Shown piece after piece: positions 37,924-47,345 of a stretch of DNA of 64,000 bases. The stretch is from JBHHUI01 sp965248775 (GTDB lineage Bacteria > Chloroflexota > Anaerolineae > Anaerolineales > JBHHUI01): the NCBI GenBank assembly GCA_965248775.1, contig OZ252150.1:434001-498000 (forward strand), in the 5' to 3' direction. Made by a program: the position numbers and the translations under genes. The notes beneath the pieces were generated by a model, which did not search any database, was not told the DNA's origin, and was given only the letters and a program-made list of their open reading frames with translations. Within the stretch, counting starts at the first letter, position 1, and each line of letters starts with the position of its first letter.

Positions 37924-39096
37924 TTATTTTCCTAGCAGGTCATCTTCGAACGGAAAACGGTTCAGCAATTTGCAGCCGCCATCTGTAATCAATATCTGCT
38001 GTTCCAACTTGACGCCTTCGGGACCGCCGACTTCGCCGACATAGCTTTCAACGCAGATCGTCATGCCGGTTTCGAGCATACCGGCATACGCAAATTTCGG
38101 CGCGTCTTGCTGGGAGTAGATTGTCGGCTATTCATCCGACATGCCGATCCCATGTGCGATCATTGGGTATCTTTTCGCAATGAACTTGTCGGGCTGTTTG
38201 TACGCCTGCTCGGTGATCTCGGCGAACACGACTCCGGCCTTCATTAGTTCTATGTTGTGGTGCAATTCCTCGTGTGCGTGCCGGTATAAGTCACGCTGAT
38301 AGTCGCTCGGCGCGCCCGGGCCGCAATGGAACGAGTGCGAGACATCGGCAGCGTAGCCGAAGGGGCCGGTTCATATCGGTGTCAAAACTAACGAGATCGC
38401 CGGGCCGGACAACTCGGCTCCCGGCCTCCTGCATCCACGGATTGGTGCGGTCGCCGGCGCTGAGTAGCCGGCAGTCAATCCACTCGCCGCCATGCTCGAT
38501 ATTCGTACGCCAGAGGTAGCTCCATAACTCCACTTCCGAAATGCCGGGTCGCAATGCCTCGCGCATGCGCCACATCCCGTCTTCGGCGGCGGCGATAGCA
38601 TAATTCATGCACAGGATTTCTTCGGGACTTTTGATATTTCGCGCGGGTTCGATCACATCCGTACCGTCGACCACTTCGATGTTCAGCCCTTCAAAGGAGA
38701 GTGGGGCGCGCGTCCCGGCCCATTCGATTGCCAAGCGCCAGTTGCCGCCGCCGTACCGATCGACAAGATCGGCCATCTGATCAGCCCATCGCCGCGTCCA
38801 CTCCTGTAGGCGTTCTCCGGCGAGTATATAGTTCAGGTGAACCATGTCGTCGCGAATTTCGTCCACAGATTCCAGCTGCGCAGCCGAATTGCGACCCGGA
38901 GCGGAATCGAAAAGCACAACAGGGCCTTCCGCAGGGACAAATAGGTATGTGGATGGAATGTGGTTCTGGAAAAGTGCGCAGTTGCGGACGCTTGTCGCGA
39001 AACGGATCGAGAGCGAACAAGTCAATACGCAGGCGGCGTAATCAAGCGTGCTAAGCTGATTGCGAACGCGTTGCAGGCGATATCGCCTCCGTGTCG
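37924..39096 (-). pseudogene. DddP-like M24 metallopeptidase-fold gene, broken
   Basis: Creatinase/aminopeptidase-fold protein. The frame is open from about 39,096 with no ATG (RLQRVRNQLSTLDYAACVL; TTG 39025 possible). The main part runs to about 38,370 (YLFVPAEGPVVLFDSAPGRN, LVSFDTDMNGPFGYAAD). Sense then shifts frame (VSHSFHCGPGAPSDYQ, YPMIAHGIGMSDE), has an in-frame TAG near 38,133, and ends ...RFPFEDDLLGK at TAA 37924. The DTD plus a later Asp spaced as in DddP (DMSP lyase) distinguishes it from peptidases. A frameshift plus a nonsense codon argue for a true pseudogene. It lies directly downstream of the HD-domain gene. Confidence 0.7.
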
Positions 39097-39156
39097 GTCA
39101 GGACAGTCGGCGGTGTGGTACGGGCGGCTTCGATCAGTGTTGGATTCTTAAAGTTT

Positions 39157-39723
39157 CTATACCTCGCCGGTTGACAGGTAGCGCGGCTCCGTAACTACAC
39201 GCCGCACGAGCGGCTCAAACGTTGCCACCGGAAGTGAATCGTACGTGGGGTCGAAAGCCGGCATATCCCACTCATCACTGAAGCGTTTGGCGGCAGCATA
39301 ATGCGGATGCTCTTGGAATTTTTCCCTGGCATTGCGATCGCCGCCAAGGAATTGTGCATAGTAATATGATTGGAAAAGTCCATGATACTTAACAGCCCAG
39401 TGGATTTCTGGACGGACGTAGGGCTTTAAGATGGCAGCGGCAAATTCGCTGTGGTTCTCTGACGCCAGTTCGTCGCCCAGGTCATGAAGCAACGCGGCGA
39501 CTACCCACTCTTCGTCGGCGCCGTCGCGATAAGCCCTCGTCGCTGTCTGTACGCTATGCTCATACCGGCTAATCTGAAATCCGGCGAATGAGTCTTTCAG
39601 GTTATCCAGCGCAGCAAGCAGCCGGTCGGGAAGTTCGCGAACAAATTCAGTCTCGTACTCGGTCAGCAATGCCCAGTCCGCTCTTGTTCCCTGATCTAGG
39701 CGGGTAAAACTGACAGTCTGCAT
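39157..39723 (-). CDS. HD-domain protein (PhnZ/TmpB-like oxygenase fold candidate)
   Basis: 188 aa. HD motif residues: RYEHSVQTATRAYRDGADEE (first His), VVAALLHDLGDELASENHSE (HD and third His), RPEIHWAVKYHGLFQ (later His), and a late Asp in FDPTYDSLP. Size and layout match the small HD oxygenase group that includes PhnZ and TmpB, which cleave hydroxylated aminophosphonates. But the Tyr and Glu that PhnZ carries 10 and 7 residues before the first His are both Phe here (FAGFQI), so a simple phosphohydrolase or another oxygenase is possible. ATG overlaps the TAA of the methyltransferase (TAATG), so it is coupled to it. Confidence 0.7.
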   Translation of the reverse strand: MQTVSFTRLDQGTRADWALLTEYETEFVRELPDRLLAALDNLKDSFAGFQISRYEHSVQTATRAYRDGADEEWVVAALLHDLGDELASENHSEFAAAILKPYVRPEIHWAVKYHGLFQSYYYAQFLGGDRNAREKFQEHPHYAAAKRFSDEWDMPAFDPTYDSLPVATFEPLVRRVVTEPRYLSTGEV

Positions 39724-40355
39724 TACGAGTGCCCAACGGTGTATATCAAAACCCGTATCGTTACATCCGGTTCGCTAATTGGCATGGGATAAACTTCGGG
39801 GCTGACTTCAACCTCGGTCCAGCGACCGGTCGTTTCCAATTCGGCAAATTTGGCTGGGAAGTCGCCTTCTAGGTATAGACCATTGTGGAGTGTGAAAATG
39901 ATGTGACCACCGGGTTTTGTGATCCGCACCATTTCGTCAAAAGCGCTGGCAGGCGCATGGCCAAGGGTGAAGACGCCAACGCTGATTACGGCATCGAATT
40001 CGTCCGAGGCGAAATCTAGCGTCTCCCCCAGTGTGCCAACCTGCAACGCCGAGTAGACGTTCTTCTGACGCGCTTCGGCCAGCATGGCTTCTGAGAGATC
40101 GAGCGCGACCAGTTTGCGATATCCCACTTCGTGCAGCAGCTTGCCGATTAGGCCCGTACCTGCGCCAGCGTCCAAAACATCCGCCGTTAGTGGCACATAC
40201 TTGATGAAATATGGTAATGTGAGCTGCGGCGAGGCGTAGCCGAAATCCTTTTCTAAGTCTTGCTCGTAGGTCTGGGCCCATTCGGCATAGCGATCAACGA
40301 GTTCATCGTTGCTTGTCGAGTTATAAACCCAGCGGACCTTCTCTTCTGACTTCAT
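39723..40355 (-). CDS. Class I SAM-dependent methyltransferase
   Basis: 210 aa Rossmann methyltransferase: motif I TADVLDAGAGTGLIGKLL, motif II KLVALDLSEAMLAEARQKN, motif IV FDAVISVGVFTLGHAP, post-motif RITKPGGHIIFTLHNG. Start ATG 40355; stop overlaps the next gene (TAATG at 39,723). No membrane or targeting signals. Acceptor unknown; co-translation with the HD-domain protein suggests a shared small-molecule pathway. Confidence 0.87.
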   Translation of the reverse strand: MKSEEKVRWVYNSTSNDELVDRYAEWAQTYEQDLEKDFGYASPQLTLPYFIKYVPLTADVLDAGAGTGLIGKLLHEVGYRKLVALDLSEAMLAEARQKNVYSALQVGTLGETLDFASDEFDAVISVGVFTLGHAPASAFDEMVRITKPGGHIIFTLHNGLYLEGDFPAKFAELETTGRWTEVEVSPEVYPMPISEPDVTIRVLIYTVGHS

Positions 40356-40521
40356 GGGCTTGTTCCTTTTTGTTTATGCCCCATTATTACCTTAATGGCA
40401 GAATAGATGGCAGAGATGTCAGAATGGTTATTACTATAAGATCAATCAATTTGCAGACGACCGTAGCGTCGCTTGCCAAAATGATCCCAGATGAAGGGGG
40501 TGGGATATGGTGAACAAATGA

Positions 40522-41235
40522 TTACATCGGAACTGGGTCACCGCGTTTGATCGCGATTAGCTTTTTCGCGGTCTCGACTGCGATGGCGGCATCCCGGCAG
40601 TAGGCGTCGGCCTCGATCTCTTCGGCAAATGCCGCGTTGAGCGGCGCGCCGCCCACCATCACGATGAGATCGTCGCGAATGCCCTCTTCCTTTAGTCGCT
40701 TGATGACGACATCCATGTAGGGCATCGTGGTCGTCAACAGGGCGCTCATGCCGACTATATCCGGATTGATCTCACGAATGGCAGCCATAAAGCTATCAGC
40801 ATCGTTGTTGATGCCGATATTGTTCACTTCAAAGCCAGAGCCCTCCATCATCATGGCGACCAAATTCTTGCCGATGTCATGAATATCTCCCCTGACCGTG
40901 CCGATCACCATCGAGCCAACCGATGGGGCGCCGGTTTCCGCCAGCAACGGGCGCAATATTGCCATGCCGACCTTCATCGCTTTGGCCGCCATAAGCACTT
41001 CCGGCACGAACAATATGCCATCACGGAAATCGGCGCCGACGATATCCATACCGGCGACCAGCGCTTCTTGCAGCACGTCATATGGCATCATGCCGCGTCC
41101 GAGCAATATGTCGGTGCCTTCGCCGATCTCTTCGGCTAAACCGTCATAGAGATCATCCATCATTTGCTCTTTCAGCTCGGGCGTTTCGAGTGCACTCAAA
41201 ATAATGTCAACATATTCTTCTTCGTCGTTACTCAT
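40522..41235 (-). CDS. Corrinoid protein (MttC/MtbC type)
   Basis: 237 aa B12-binding methyl carrier. The N-terminal cap helix bundle (EALVAGMDIVGADFRDGILF, VPEVLMAAKAMKVGMAILRP) is followed by the cobalamin-binding Rossmann domain with the base-off motif GTVRGDIHDIGKNLVAMMME (DxHxxG, His as lower ligand) and GSGFEVNNIGINN. In methylotrophic systems it shuttles methyl from an MttB-family enzyme to a methyltransferase acting on folate or CoM. An MttB homologue is at 23,673, 15 kb away with insertions between. Start ATG 41235. Confidence 0.93.
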   Translation of the reverse strand: MSNDEEEYVDIILSALETPELKEQMMDDLYDGLAEEIGEGTDILLGRGMMPYDVLQEALVAGMDIVGADFRDGILFVPEVLMAAKAMKVGMAILRPLLAETGAPSVGSMVIGTVRGDIHDIGKNLVAMMMEGSGFEVNNIGINNDADSFMAAIREINPDIVGMSALLTTTMPYMDVVIKRLKEEGIRDDLIVMVGGAPLNAAFAEEIEADAYCRDAAIAVETAKKLIAIKRGDPVPM

Positions 41236-41328
41236 ATTGATTCCTTTTGAGGGTTTGTTTAGGCGTTCTATAGTGGACCCCAGAATCTAGACACGAAAAC
41301 GTCCTCGGCTTAAGGTACACTGCCAGCT

Positions 41329-41643
41329 ATGACAAGAAAGAAAACTCGTACCCATTACAGCGCCGAACGGAAATCCCAGATCGTGCTGGAACTTCTACGC
41401 GAAGAGCGCACAATTGCACAGATCGCTGCCGAGTATGGCATTCATGTCAACATGCTTCGCAAATGGAAAACTCAGGCAGTCGAGCGCTTACCGAGCGTAT
41501 TCAGCAACGAGAACCGCGCGGTACGCGACCTCGAAATGGTACATGAGAGCGAACGTGAAGCGCTGTATGCGCAGATTGGCCGGCTGACGACACAGTTAGC
41601 CTGGCTCCAAAAAAAATCTGGCCTCAACGTCATCAAGAAGTGA
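41329..41643 (+). CDS. IS3-family OrfA
   Basis: 104 aa. Helix-turn-helix of the IS3 OrfA type: HYSAERKSQIVLELLREERT, IAQIAAEYGIHVNMLRKWK, then a leucine-zipper-like helix ending AWLQKKSGLNVIKK. An A8 run at 41608-41615 lies where IS3 elements commonly shift frame to make OrfAB. Intact. Confidence 0.9.
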   Translation: MTRKKTRTHYSAERKSQIVLELLREERTIAQIAAEYGIHVNMLRKWKTQAVERLPSVFSNENRAVRDLEMVHESEREALYAQIGRLTTQLAWLQKKSGLNVIKK

Positions 41644-41653
41644 GCGCCTGGCG

Positions 41654-42430
41654 ATGATCGAACGCGAGAACTCCGAGCTGTCGCTTACAACCCAGGCTGA
41701 ACTGTTGGGTATCAGTCGCTCCAGTTTGTACTACGTCCCGGTGCCGCCGTCCTCGGAAGAGTTGTACATCAAGCGGCGCATCGACGAGATCTATACCGCC
41801 CATCCTTTCTTCGGCTCGCGCAAGATCTGGGCCGTACTGCGTCGCGAGATGATCATCAACCGCAAGGCCGTACAGCGGCACATGAGGGAAATGGGACTGG
41901 CGGCCATCCATCCCGGGCCGAATCTCAGCACGCCGTCCCGGGGCCGGGTCACGGGAAACGGGCCCAGCAGCACGCTGTTTTCCCGTATTTGTTGCGCGGA
42001 ATGGCGATCACAGGGTCGAATCAAGTCTGGGGCATAGACACACCTGCACTGCGTGCGGCGCAAGTGTAACGTACATTCGTCTTCGCGGAGGATGGATGTA
42101 TTTGGTGGCTGTGCTGGACTGGTTCTCGCGCTACGTGGTCAGCTGGGAACTCGATCAGACGTTGGAAATGCCCTTTGTGTTGCGCGCGGTCGACCGTGCG
42201 CTGGCGACGGCCACACCGACGATCTGGAACAGTGACCAGGGCAGTCATTTCACAAGTCCGCAATATGTTGATCGGTTGCAAGCGGCCGGTACAAGAGTCA
42301 GCATACCGACCCAGTTCGTTCGGTACTGGGTGGATGGCCGCGGTCGTGCGCTCGACCTCGTCCAGTCGACGAGACTGGGCAACATCTTCACTGAGCGGCT
42401 GCCCAGTCTCGTCGACTGGACGGGGTGGCG
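41654..42430 (+). pseudogene. IS3-family OrfB (integrase) with inserted palindromes
   Basis: Sense runs through three frames: MIERENSELSLTTQAELLGI to IHPGPNLS, then QHAVFPYLL...GSNQVWGIDI (about 41,968-42,030), then TYIRLRGGWMYLVAVLDWFS onward from about 42,057. The DDE residues of GID, NSDQGSHFTS and the final region are recognisable. After TRVS the coding sequence is interrupted by three short palindromes at 42305-42331, 42357-42380 and 42402-42425, each a multiple of three, so host residues DGRGRALD, NIFTERL and W reappear in the same frame. A fourth, unrelated hairpin insert sits at about 42031-42056. Non-functional. Confidence 0.8.
42305..42425. repeat. Three interleaved palindromes inside IS3 orfB
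   Basis: Copies at 42305-42331 (27 nt), 42357-42380 (24 nt) and 42402-42425 (24 nt). Read in one orientation each has four arms: A CCCAGT, B, A' ACTGG(G), B'. B/B' is ACCGA/TCGGT in the first and CTCGT/ACGAG in the second; in the third, CTCGT/ACGGG is imperfect. Since A-B-A'-B' alternate, the two stems interleave, as in an H-type pseudoknot. Copy two is the reverse orientation of copy three. Confidence 0.85.
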
Positions 42431-42439
42431 TCACGAGCC

Positions 42440-42722
42440 TAGACCCGCAACGAGCGCCACCGGCACGCCTGCTCCATCTCGTCCGCAGTCACTGGGGAAT
42501 CGAGAGCGGATTACATTATCGACGTGACAAAACCCTGCGCGAAGACGCAACGCGTATGACCAAAGGCAGCACCGGTCACGTTATGGCTATCATCAATAAC
42601 CTTGTTATCGGATTGGCGCTCAAACAGGGCTTTGCTTTCTTGCCAACTGCACGCCGCTTTTTCAACGCCAATTTCGATGCAGCACTGTCCACAGTAGGAC
42701 TTTAAGAATGCCCTTGCCCAGG
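42440..42722 (+). pseudogene. ISAs1-type transposase, C-terminal remnant
   Basis: C-terminal DDE part of an ISAs1-family transposase, ending TAA at 42705: HLVRSHWGIESGLHYRRDKT, LREDATRMTKGSTGHVMAII. The catalytic Glu lies in HWGIE. The N-terminal part is absent; the join with IS3 orfB is at about 42,430-42,440. A terminal-repeat-like sequence follows (about 42,701-42,722) just before IS630. Confidence 0.75.
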
Positions 42723-42727
42723 TGCAC

Positions 42728-44149
42728 TAGTGGGTCACTTGGCACGGACATCGCCATAAAATGAATCGGGCTTTAGAATTGGCTGCATCCTTGATCACAT
42801 AGGTGATGAAATGAGCCGACGCAAGAAAGACCCGCTTCGTGAACTGACGAAGGAAGAGCGGGAATGGCTGGAACGTATTGGCCATTCGCAGACGGAGCCT
42901 GCTAGTCATGTCGTTCGCGCCCGACAGATTCTGTTCGTGGCGGATGGGAACAATTACACCGAGGCCGCGCGCTTGTCGGGTCGGAAGTCCGGTGACGCGG
43001 TCTCGCAGTTGGTCAGCCGTTTCAACCGGGAAGGCTTGGCGGCCCTCGAGCCAAAGCATGGGGGAGGACCTCAGGTGACGTACGGGGCAGAAGAGCGCGA
43101 GCGCATTCTGCAGGAAGTGCGCCGACCACCCATTCCGGAGACAGACGGGACGGCGACGTGGTCGCTGCAAACTTTGCAGCAACGGTTGCGCTCGATGCCG
43201 GATGGCTTGCCCGAGGTGAGCACCTATACCATCTGGACGGTGTTGCAGGAAGCCGGCTACAGCTGGCAGCAGTCGCGCAGCTGGTGCGAAACCGGCCAAG
43301 CAACACGCAAGCGAAAGGGCGGCACTGTTATTGTGACCGACCCAGATACCGAGGCGAAAAAAACTTGATCGAAAGCGCCTACCATACTGGCGAAACGCTC
43401 GGCCTGGCCGTCTGGACCCAAGATGAAGCCGGACCTTATCAGACCAAGCCATATGTGGGGGGCAGCTGGCAGCCCGAGGCGCAGCCGGCCAAACAGCCGC
43501 ACGAGTACATCCGCGACGGAACGGCAAAATTGCTAACACTATTTCACCCGGCTTCTGGACAAGTGCGCGTGAAAGGCGTCACGCGTACTACCAATGCTAT
43601 TTTGCATCCATGGCTCAAGGACGAACTGTTGGCTATCCTGCAGGCATTGCCGGCCAAACCCCAACTCGACGTTGAAGCCAATCGCCTGCTATGGGAAAGC
43701 TGGCAAGCCGGATTATCGTTGCCCATCACCTTGTCGCAAGAACTTCCAGCTCTGCGCATGCTACTCATCTGGGATAACCTCAAAGGCCATTACACTCCGG
43801 AGATGGTTCTGTGGTTGTTCGAACACGGCATTATGCCGCTGTATACACCGTTGGGCGGCTCGTGGTTGAACATGGCTGAATCGATGCAGCGAATTCTCGT
43901 TCGGCGTGGCCTGTCCGGCCAGTATCCGCAAACACCTGATCAAATCATTGCCTTGTTACAAGGCGTCGCGCAGGGTTGGAACCAGAACCCCACTCCGTTT
44001 GAATGGGGCGGCAAACGTAAGGCACGTCGCCAACGCAGTCGGCAGCGGCGGCACATGCTCGGTGGTTCCGGCGCGTACACTCGGCATCCGATCCGCCGCC
44101 GCTCAACGCTGATCCAACAATGGCAATCAGCATGCCAAGTGACCCACTA
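42728..44149 (+). mobile_element. IS630-family insertion with TA duplication
   Basis: Perfect 15-bp inverted repeats GTGGGTCACTTGGCA at 42730-42744 and complement at 44133-44147, flanked on both sides by TA (42728-42729 and 44148-44149), the standard IS630/Tc1 target duplication. Contains one transposase split over two frames at an A7 run. Inserted beside the ISAs1 remnant. Confidence 0.9.
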
Positions 44150-44150
44150 G
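42811..44150 (+). CDS. IS630-family transposase via -1 frameshift at A7
   Basis: About 447 residues if frames are joined. First frame (42811-43368): helix-turn-helix region LSGRKSGDAVSQLVSRFNRE, EERERILQEVRRPPIPE, up to VIVTDPDTEAKK (first Asp region). Then seven A at 43357-43363 and a TGA at 43366. Sense resumes in the -1 frame as NLIESAYHTGETLGLAVWTQ, MLLIWDNLKGHYTPEM (second Asp), PLGGSWLNMAESMQRIL (Glu). IS630 elements often need -1 slippage at such A runs, so this is probably programmed. A homopolymer indel is the alternative. Confidence 0.8.
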
Positions 44151-44343
44151 AGTCTTTAGAACTCTCACAAATAGAGCTATAATAGAACGCAAAGCAGGAA
44201 TTGTAGAAATATATACTGCTCCCTCTACCAGAGCCTCAGGATCCTCATAAAGAGGCCTTCCGGGCTCAAATCCTTTTTTCCAATGTGCAGGGTCCATTCG
44301 CAGCTTCAGAACGAAAATGTTGAACACTCTATACTGTTAGGAG

Positions 44344-45012
44344 TTACGTAGTTGCGGGTAGCGTGTAGGCCGGATTGGCGAGATATACTCGTGGGAGCAG
44401 CGTGCGCAGTTTGCGTTGAGCACGCCCTGTATCCACAAGGAGCGACAATTTGGCCCGAATTCGGAAGTGCCAGCCTAAATCACGGCACAATTTCATCAAA
44501 TTTGTGTCTGTAAAGCCACGGTCCACTAACAAAACTGTCCGATGGTCGAGCGGAATGATCAGCGCTACATCAATCAGCAACGACTTGTAGTGTGCAAAAG
44601 CAACCGTGGCGCTCGATTGTTCAAGCACTTTCCAAGCCAAGGGCAACGCTCTGCCACGATAGATTAATGACACTTCGTTCATCACAAACGTGTCCCACAG
44701 TACAGTTGTATCCAGGGCTATCCAGAATGGCTCTTTCCAATCTCGCAACATATGCTGCAACAACTTTGAATAGAGGTCCCACACCCAGATGCGCTCATTC
44801 TGCAACCAGCGCGAGAACTGGCGCACCGCGCTACTGGCCAATCTTCTCCCAGCCCGGTGCAGTCCCCATTGTCCCAAACTGATTTTTTCGCTCAGTATTA
44901 ATCCTGTCATTGCCCAGCAAAATGTGTTTGCTATTAGTATGTCATGAAATCGCATGCCACTGTCGTGTACAAATTTCATCAACTTTCGATACAAGATGAT
45001 ATTATACGGCAA
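44344..45012 (-). pseudogene. IS4-like DDE transposase, truncated at both ends
   Basis: Central part of a transposase: LGQWGLHRAGRRLASSAVRQ, WIALDTTVLWDTFVMNEVSL (first Asp) and HRTVLLVDRGFTDTNLMKLC (second Asp). The apparent N-terminus MPYNIILY is read through the terminal repeat of the adjacent IS982 element, and the C-terminal Glu region is missing after PAYTLPATT. The 44,151-44,343 stretch before it holds a short ORF of uncertain meaning and no other feature. Confidence 0.75.
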
Positions 45013-45020
45013 ATGTGAAA

Positions 45021-46027
45021 TCAGATTGATTGAACGGTAAAGGTCTGGACATCAATGCCAAAGAAGCGGCGCAAAACGAGCTTGAGTGTGTGGCTGGTCA
45101 TCTTGGCGATGGCGTGCGTGGTCAAACCGATGATGGTTTTCCGCAACAGACGTTCGATGTTGCGGCCGGTACAGTCACCCAGTCATGAATGTACTGGGTC
45201 ATGACGTGCAGACTGCATCGTGATGTTCTGCACTTCATTGAAGGCACCTTCAATGCGTTCACGCAAGCTGTTGAGCCAGCGGTCAAAGTCGACCGGGTTT
45301 TGAATAAGCTGGTTAGCCCGTTTCGGGGTCCAGATGCGATTGCCCAGAAACTCAAACTGTTCTTGTTGCCAGTCTTCGCCTAGGAAACCCTTGTCACCGA
45401 AGACGTCGCAGTTCTGAATTGTAGACAGCACTGTTTCGGCGGCCAAGCGCTCATCGCTGTTGGCCGACACTAGCTCATAGGCGACCGGGATACCATCCAG
45501 TGTGGACAACAGGACCAGCTTGCACAGTAAAGTGTGTACTGCACTTTGTAGCCAAAGTACTTCAGGTTGCGACTGGCACACACGCCATAGGCGGCCGAAC
45601 CCGTGAAATCGCTTTGCTTCTTGCTACGCTTGTAGCCCACCCAGTCGAGCCTGGGCTCGGAAACTGGGATGGGCTTGGTATCGAGCAGGAATTGAGTAGC
45701 CAGCGTTGCGCCCAGCAGTTCAGCCAGGTGCCGCCGTAGCTCTTCCACCAGCAAGCGCAGCGCACGTGCGCGTCGATTGAATTTGCTCTGGTCGAGCAAC
45801 TTGGGAAAGAGGCCCAGATAGTTGGCACGCATGAACCCGAGAAACTGTGTCTCGCCCGGAAAGGGCAGGAAATCCATCAATAGCAACAAGGTGATTACTT
45901 CGCTGTCACTGAACACGGGCTTCACGCCCGGTTTGCCTTTCAATAATCGTACGCCATGTTCTTGATACCAGTCGTCTACGAGCACATATACGACTGTCGC
46001 CAGGTCGACAAAGGGTATACTTGTCAT
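45021..46027 (-). pseudogene. IS982-family transposase, frameshifted and palindrome-disrupted
   Basis: N-terminal frame (ATG 46027): VVYVLVDDWYQEHGVRLLKG, FLLDTKPIPVSEPRLDWVGY, SDFTGSAAYGVCASRNLKYF. The frame changes near 45,520, then LVLLSTLDGIPVAYELVSAN, VFGDKGFLGEDWQQEQFEFL and SLRERIEGAFNEVQN. A 54-nt insert at 45171-45224 follows with a TGA, after which TGRNIERLLRKTIIG...TVQSI resumes in the same frame to TGA 45021. The insert contains an interleaved palindrome. Non-functional. Confidence 0.8.
45171..45224. repeat. Interleaved palindrome inside IS982 transposase
   Basis: 54-nt insert. Core at 45178-45203: A CCCAGT, B CATGA, 4-nt spacer, A' ACTGGG, B' TCATG, with complementary arms in alternating order. 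Flanking CAGTC/GACTG adds an outer complementary pair. Length is a multiple of three, but one TGA is introduced on the coding strand. Confidence 0.8.
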
Positions 46028-46373
46028 CGGGAAGCCCTCCGAATGTTGATTAGCGCCAACTCTTTCTTGGAGGACTTCCCTTTTGTGTCAACCCTTTGAA
46101 TTCACATTAGCCGTATTATTCATTTGCCGCTTCTCCGGGGTCAGGTTTGTTCAACCCTATTTTCCCCGGAGTTGCGGCTTTACCACTTCTTTTGATGAGT
46201 TTAGTCAGTCAATCAGCCTTTTTTGTCAACTCTTTGATTTCACATAAGCCGTATAATATAGACGTAATACCGAAATGTAAAGGCGCTGGATTGTTTCCTC
46301 AAGAGATAGTCTCCCGGCCAGCAATGATTTCAACTGGGCGATTTCTCCCGAACGGGTCACATTACTAACTAGT

Positions 46374-47165
46374 TCACAGGACACACTGGGCGATCTGCAG
46401 TAGCCGGTCGTGCGGGTCAGCGTCCGGTTGCAGGCGGCGATTGAGAGCCAACAGCGCATTGAACATAGCCGCCACGTACGCCAGGCGAGCCTGGAAGTAA
46501 CGATCGGTGCGATGAAACACTTTCTTCAGACCACACACCATCGTCAGGAGCGACAATACGGTTTCGACCAGCATGCGTTCATTCCATGTGCCCCGTGGAC
46601 GGAGTTTCAGATTGTCCGACACGCCGGCCGCACAGTTGAAGCCTGTGTCAGCAAGAACGATGCTATCAGCGACGAGCGCTTCGACCAGCGGCAAGAAGGT
46701 TTGGTCATGCACGTTGGCTGTGTCCCAAGCCCAATCCACCACTTCCCCGCGGTCGTTGAGCAGCCAGCACAGCTTGATATCGACGATCCAGCGCTAGTTG
46801 GACTTGCCCTTCTTGCCAATCTGTTGCGGGCTACATCCTTCGCGGATGGGGTGGATAAGTTCGATGCAATATCTGTCGATCACCGTGAAGAAAGTGGGGG
46901 TTGCCAGAAACTGGTCGCACCTGCCCTGATGTGTGGCCAGCAGCCGCTGCAGGCATGTCCGATGGGGCAATCGTTCAAAAATCGCCTCGTAGGCGCGTTT
47001 GAGCCAGCGGTAGAAAACGCGAAAGTAGCCGCCTTTGAGCGCGAACAAAAGGCCGATGCTCACTAATTCACTCGGCCACAAGCGAGCTTGGCTGTGTTTC
47101 GGCACATCTCCCATGTGGTCATCGACGAGAGAGAACAGGTGAATGATAAAATCCTCGCTGGTCAC
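46374..47165 (-). pseudogene. DDE transposase with in-frame amber codon
   Basis: About 263 codons: FIIHLFSLVDDHMGDVPKHS, LWPSELVSIGLLFALKGGYF, FYRWLKRAYEAIFERLPHRT; TAG at 46794-46796 after GKKGKSN; then RWIVDIKLCWLLNDRGEVVD, WAWDTANVHDQTFLPLVEAL, IVLADTGFNCAAGVS in the same frame, ending NRRLQPDADPHDRLLQIAQC. Resembles IS5/IS982-type transposases; exact family uncertain. The single nonsense codon probably inactivates it. Confidence 0.75.
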
Positions 47166-47345
47166 GGCTCGCTCCTCTCACTTGAGTTTTGGCACTCGAA
47201 GTGTAGAGCGATGCCGTGACTTTCTCAACTAGCACCAAGGGTTACTAATATGCACGGAATGGATGCTGCCAGCCCCGCCCTGTTCATGGGCGCGGTTCAG
47301 GACGAAAAGATAAATCAACGCCACTAATTCTGAAGGAGGCCATTA

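Larger units (their letters stand above)
41274..42440 (+). mobile_element. IS3-family element, right end lost
   Basis: Left end TGGACCCCAGAATCTAGACA from 41274, typical IS3 terminal sequence. orfA is intact, orfB is decayed and interrupted by several short palindromic inserts, and at about 42,430-42,440 the sequence changes to an unrelated ISAs1-type transposase. No right terminal repeat was found. Confidence 0.8.
45001..46120 (-). mobile_element. IS982-family insertion sequence
   Basis: Terminal inverted repeats around ATACGGC(A/T)AATGTGAA at 45004-45020 and complement about 46100-46117. Inserted into the N-terminal part of the IS4-like transposase. A further copy of the right-end sequence in the same orientation occurs at about 46229-46260, so part of a second IS982 copy or a recombined end remains in 46,121-46,373. 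Confidence 0.75.

Noticed and set aside
38130..38137. In-frame TAG in the DddP-like gene (and another at 46,794) as possible pyrrolysine codons
   Set aside because: Both genes are otherwise damaged or are transposases, neither family uses pyrrolysine, and the MttB homologue in this window has no TAG.
44127..44327. 66-aa minus-strand ORF at the IS630 right end
   Set aside because: Ends inside the IS repeat and has no recognisable family; could be a gene stub but unsupported.
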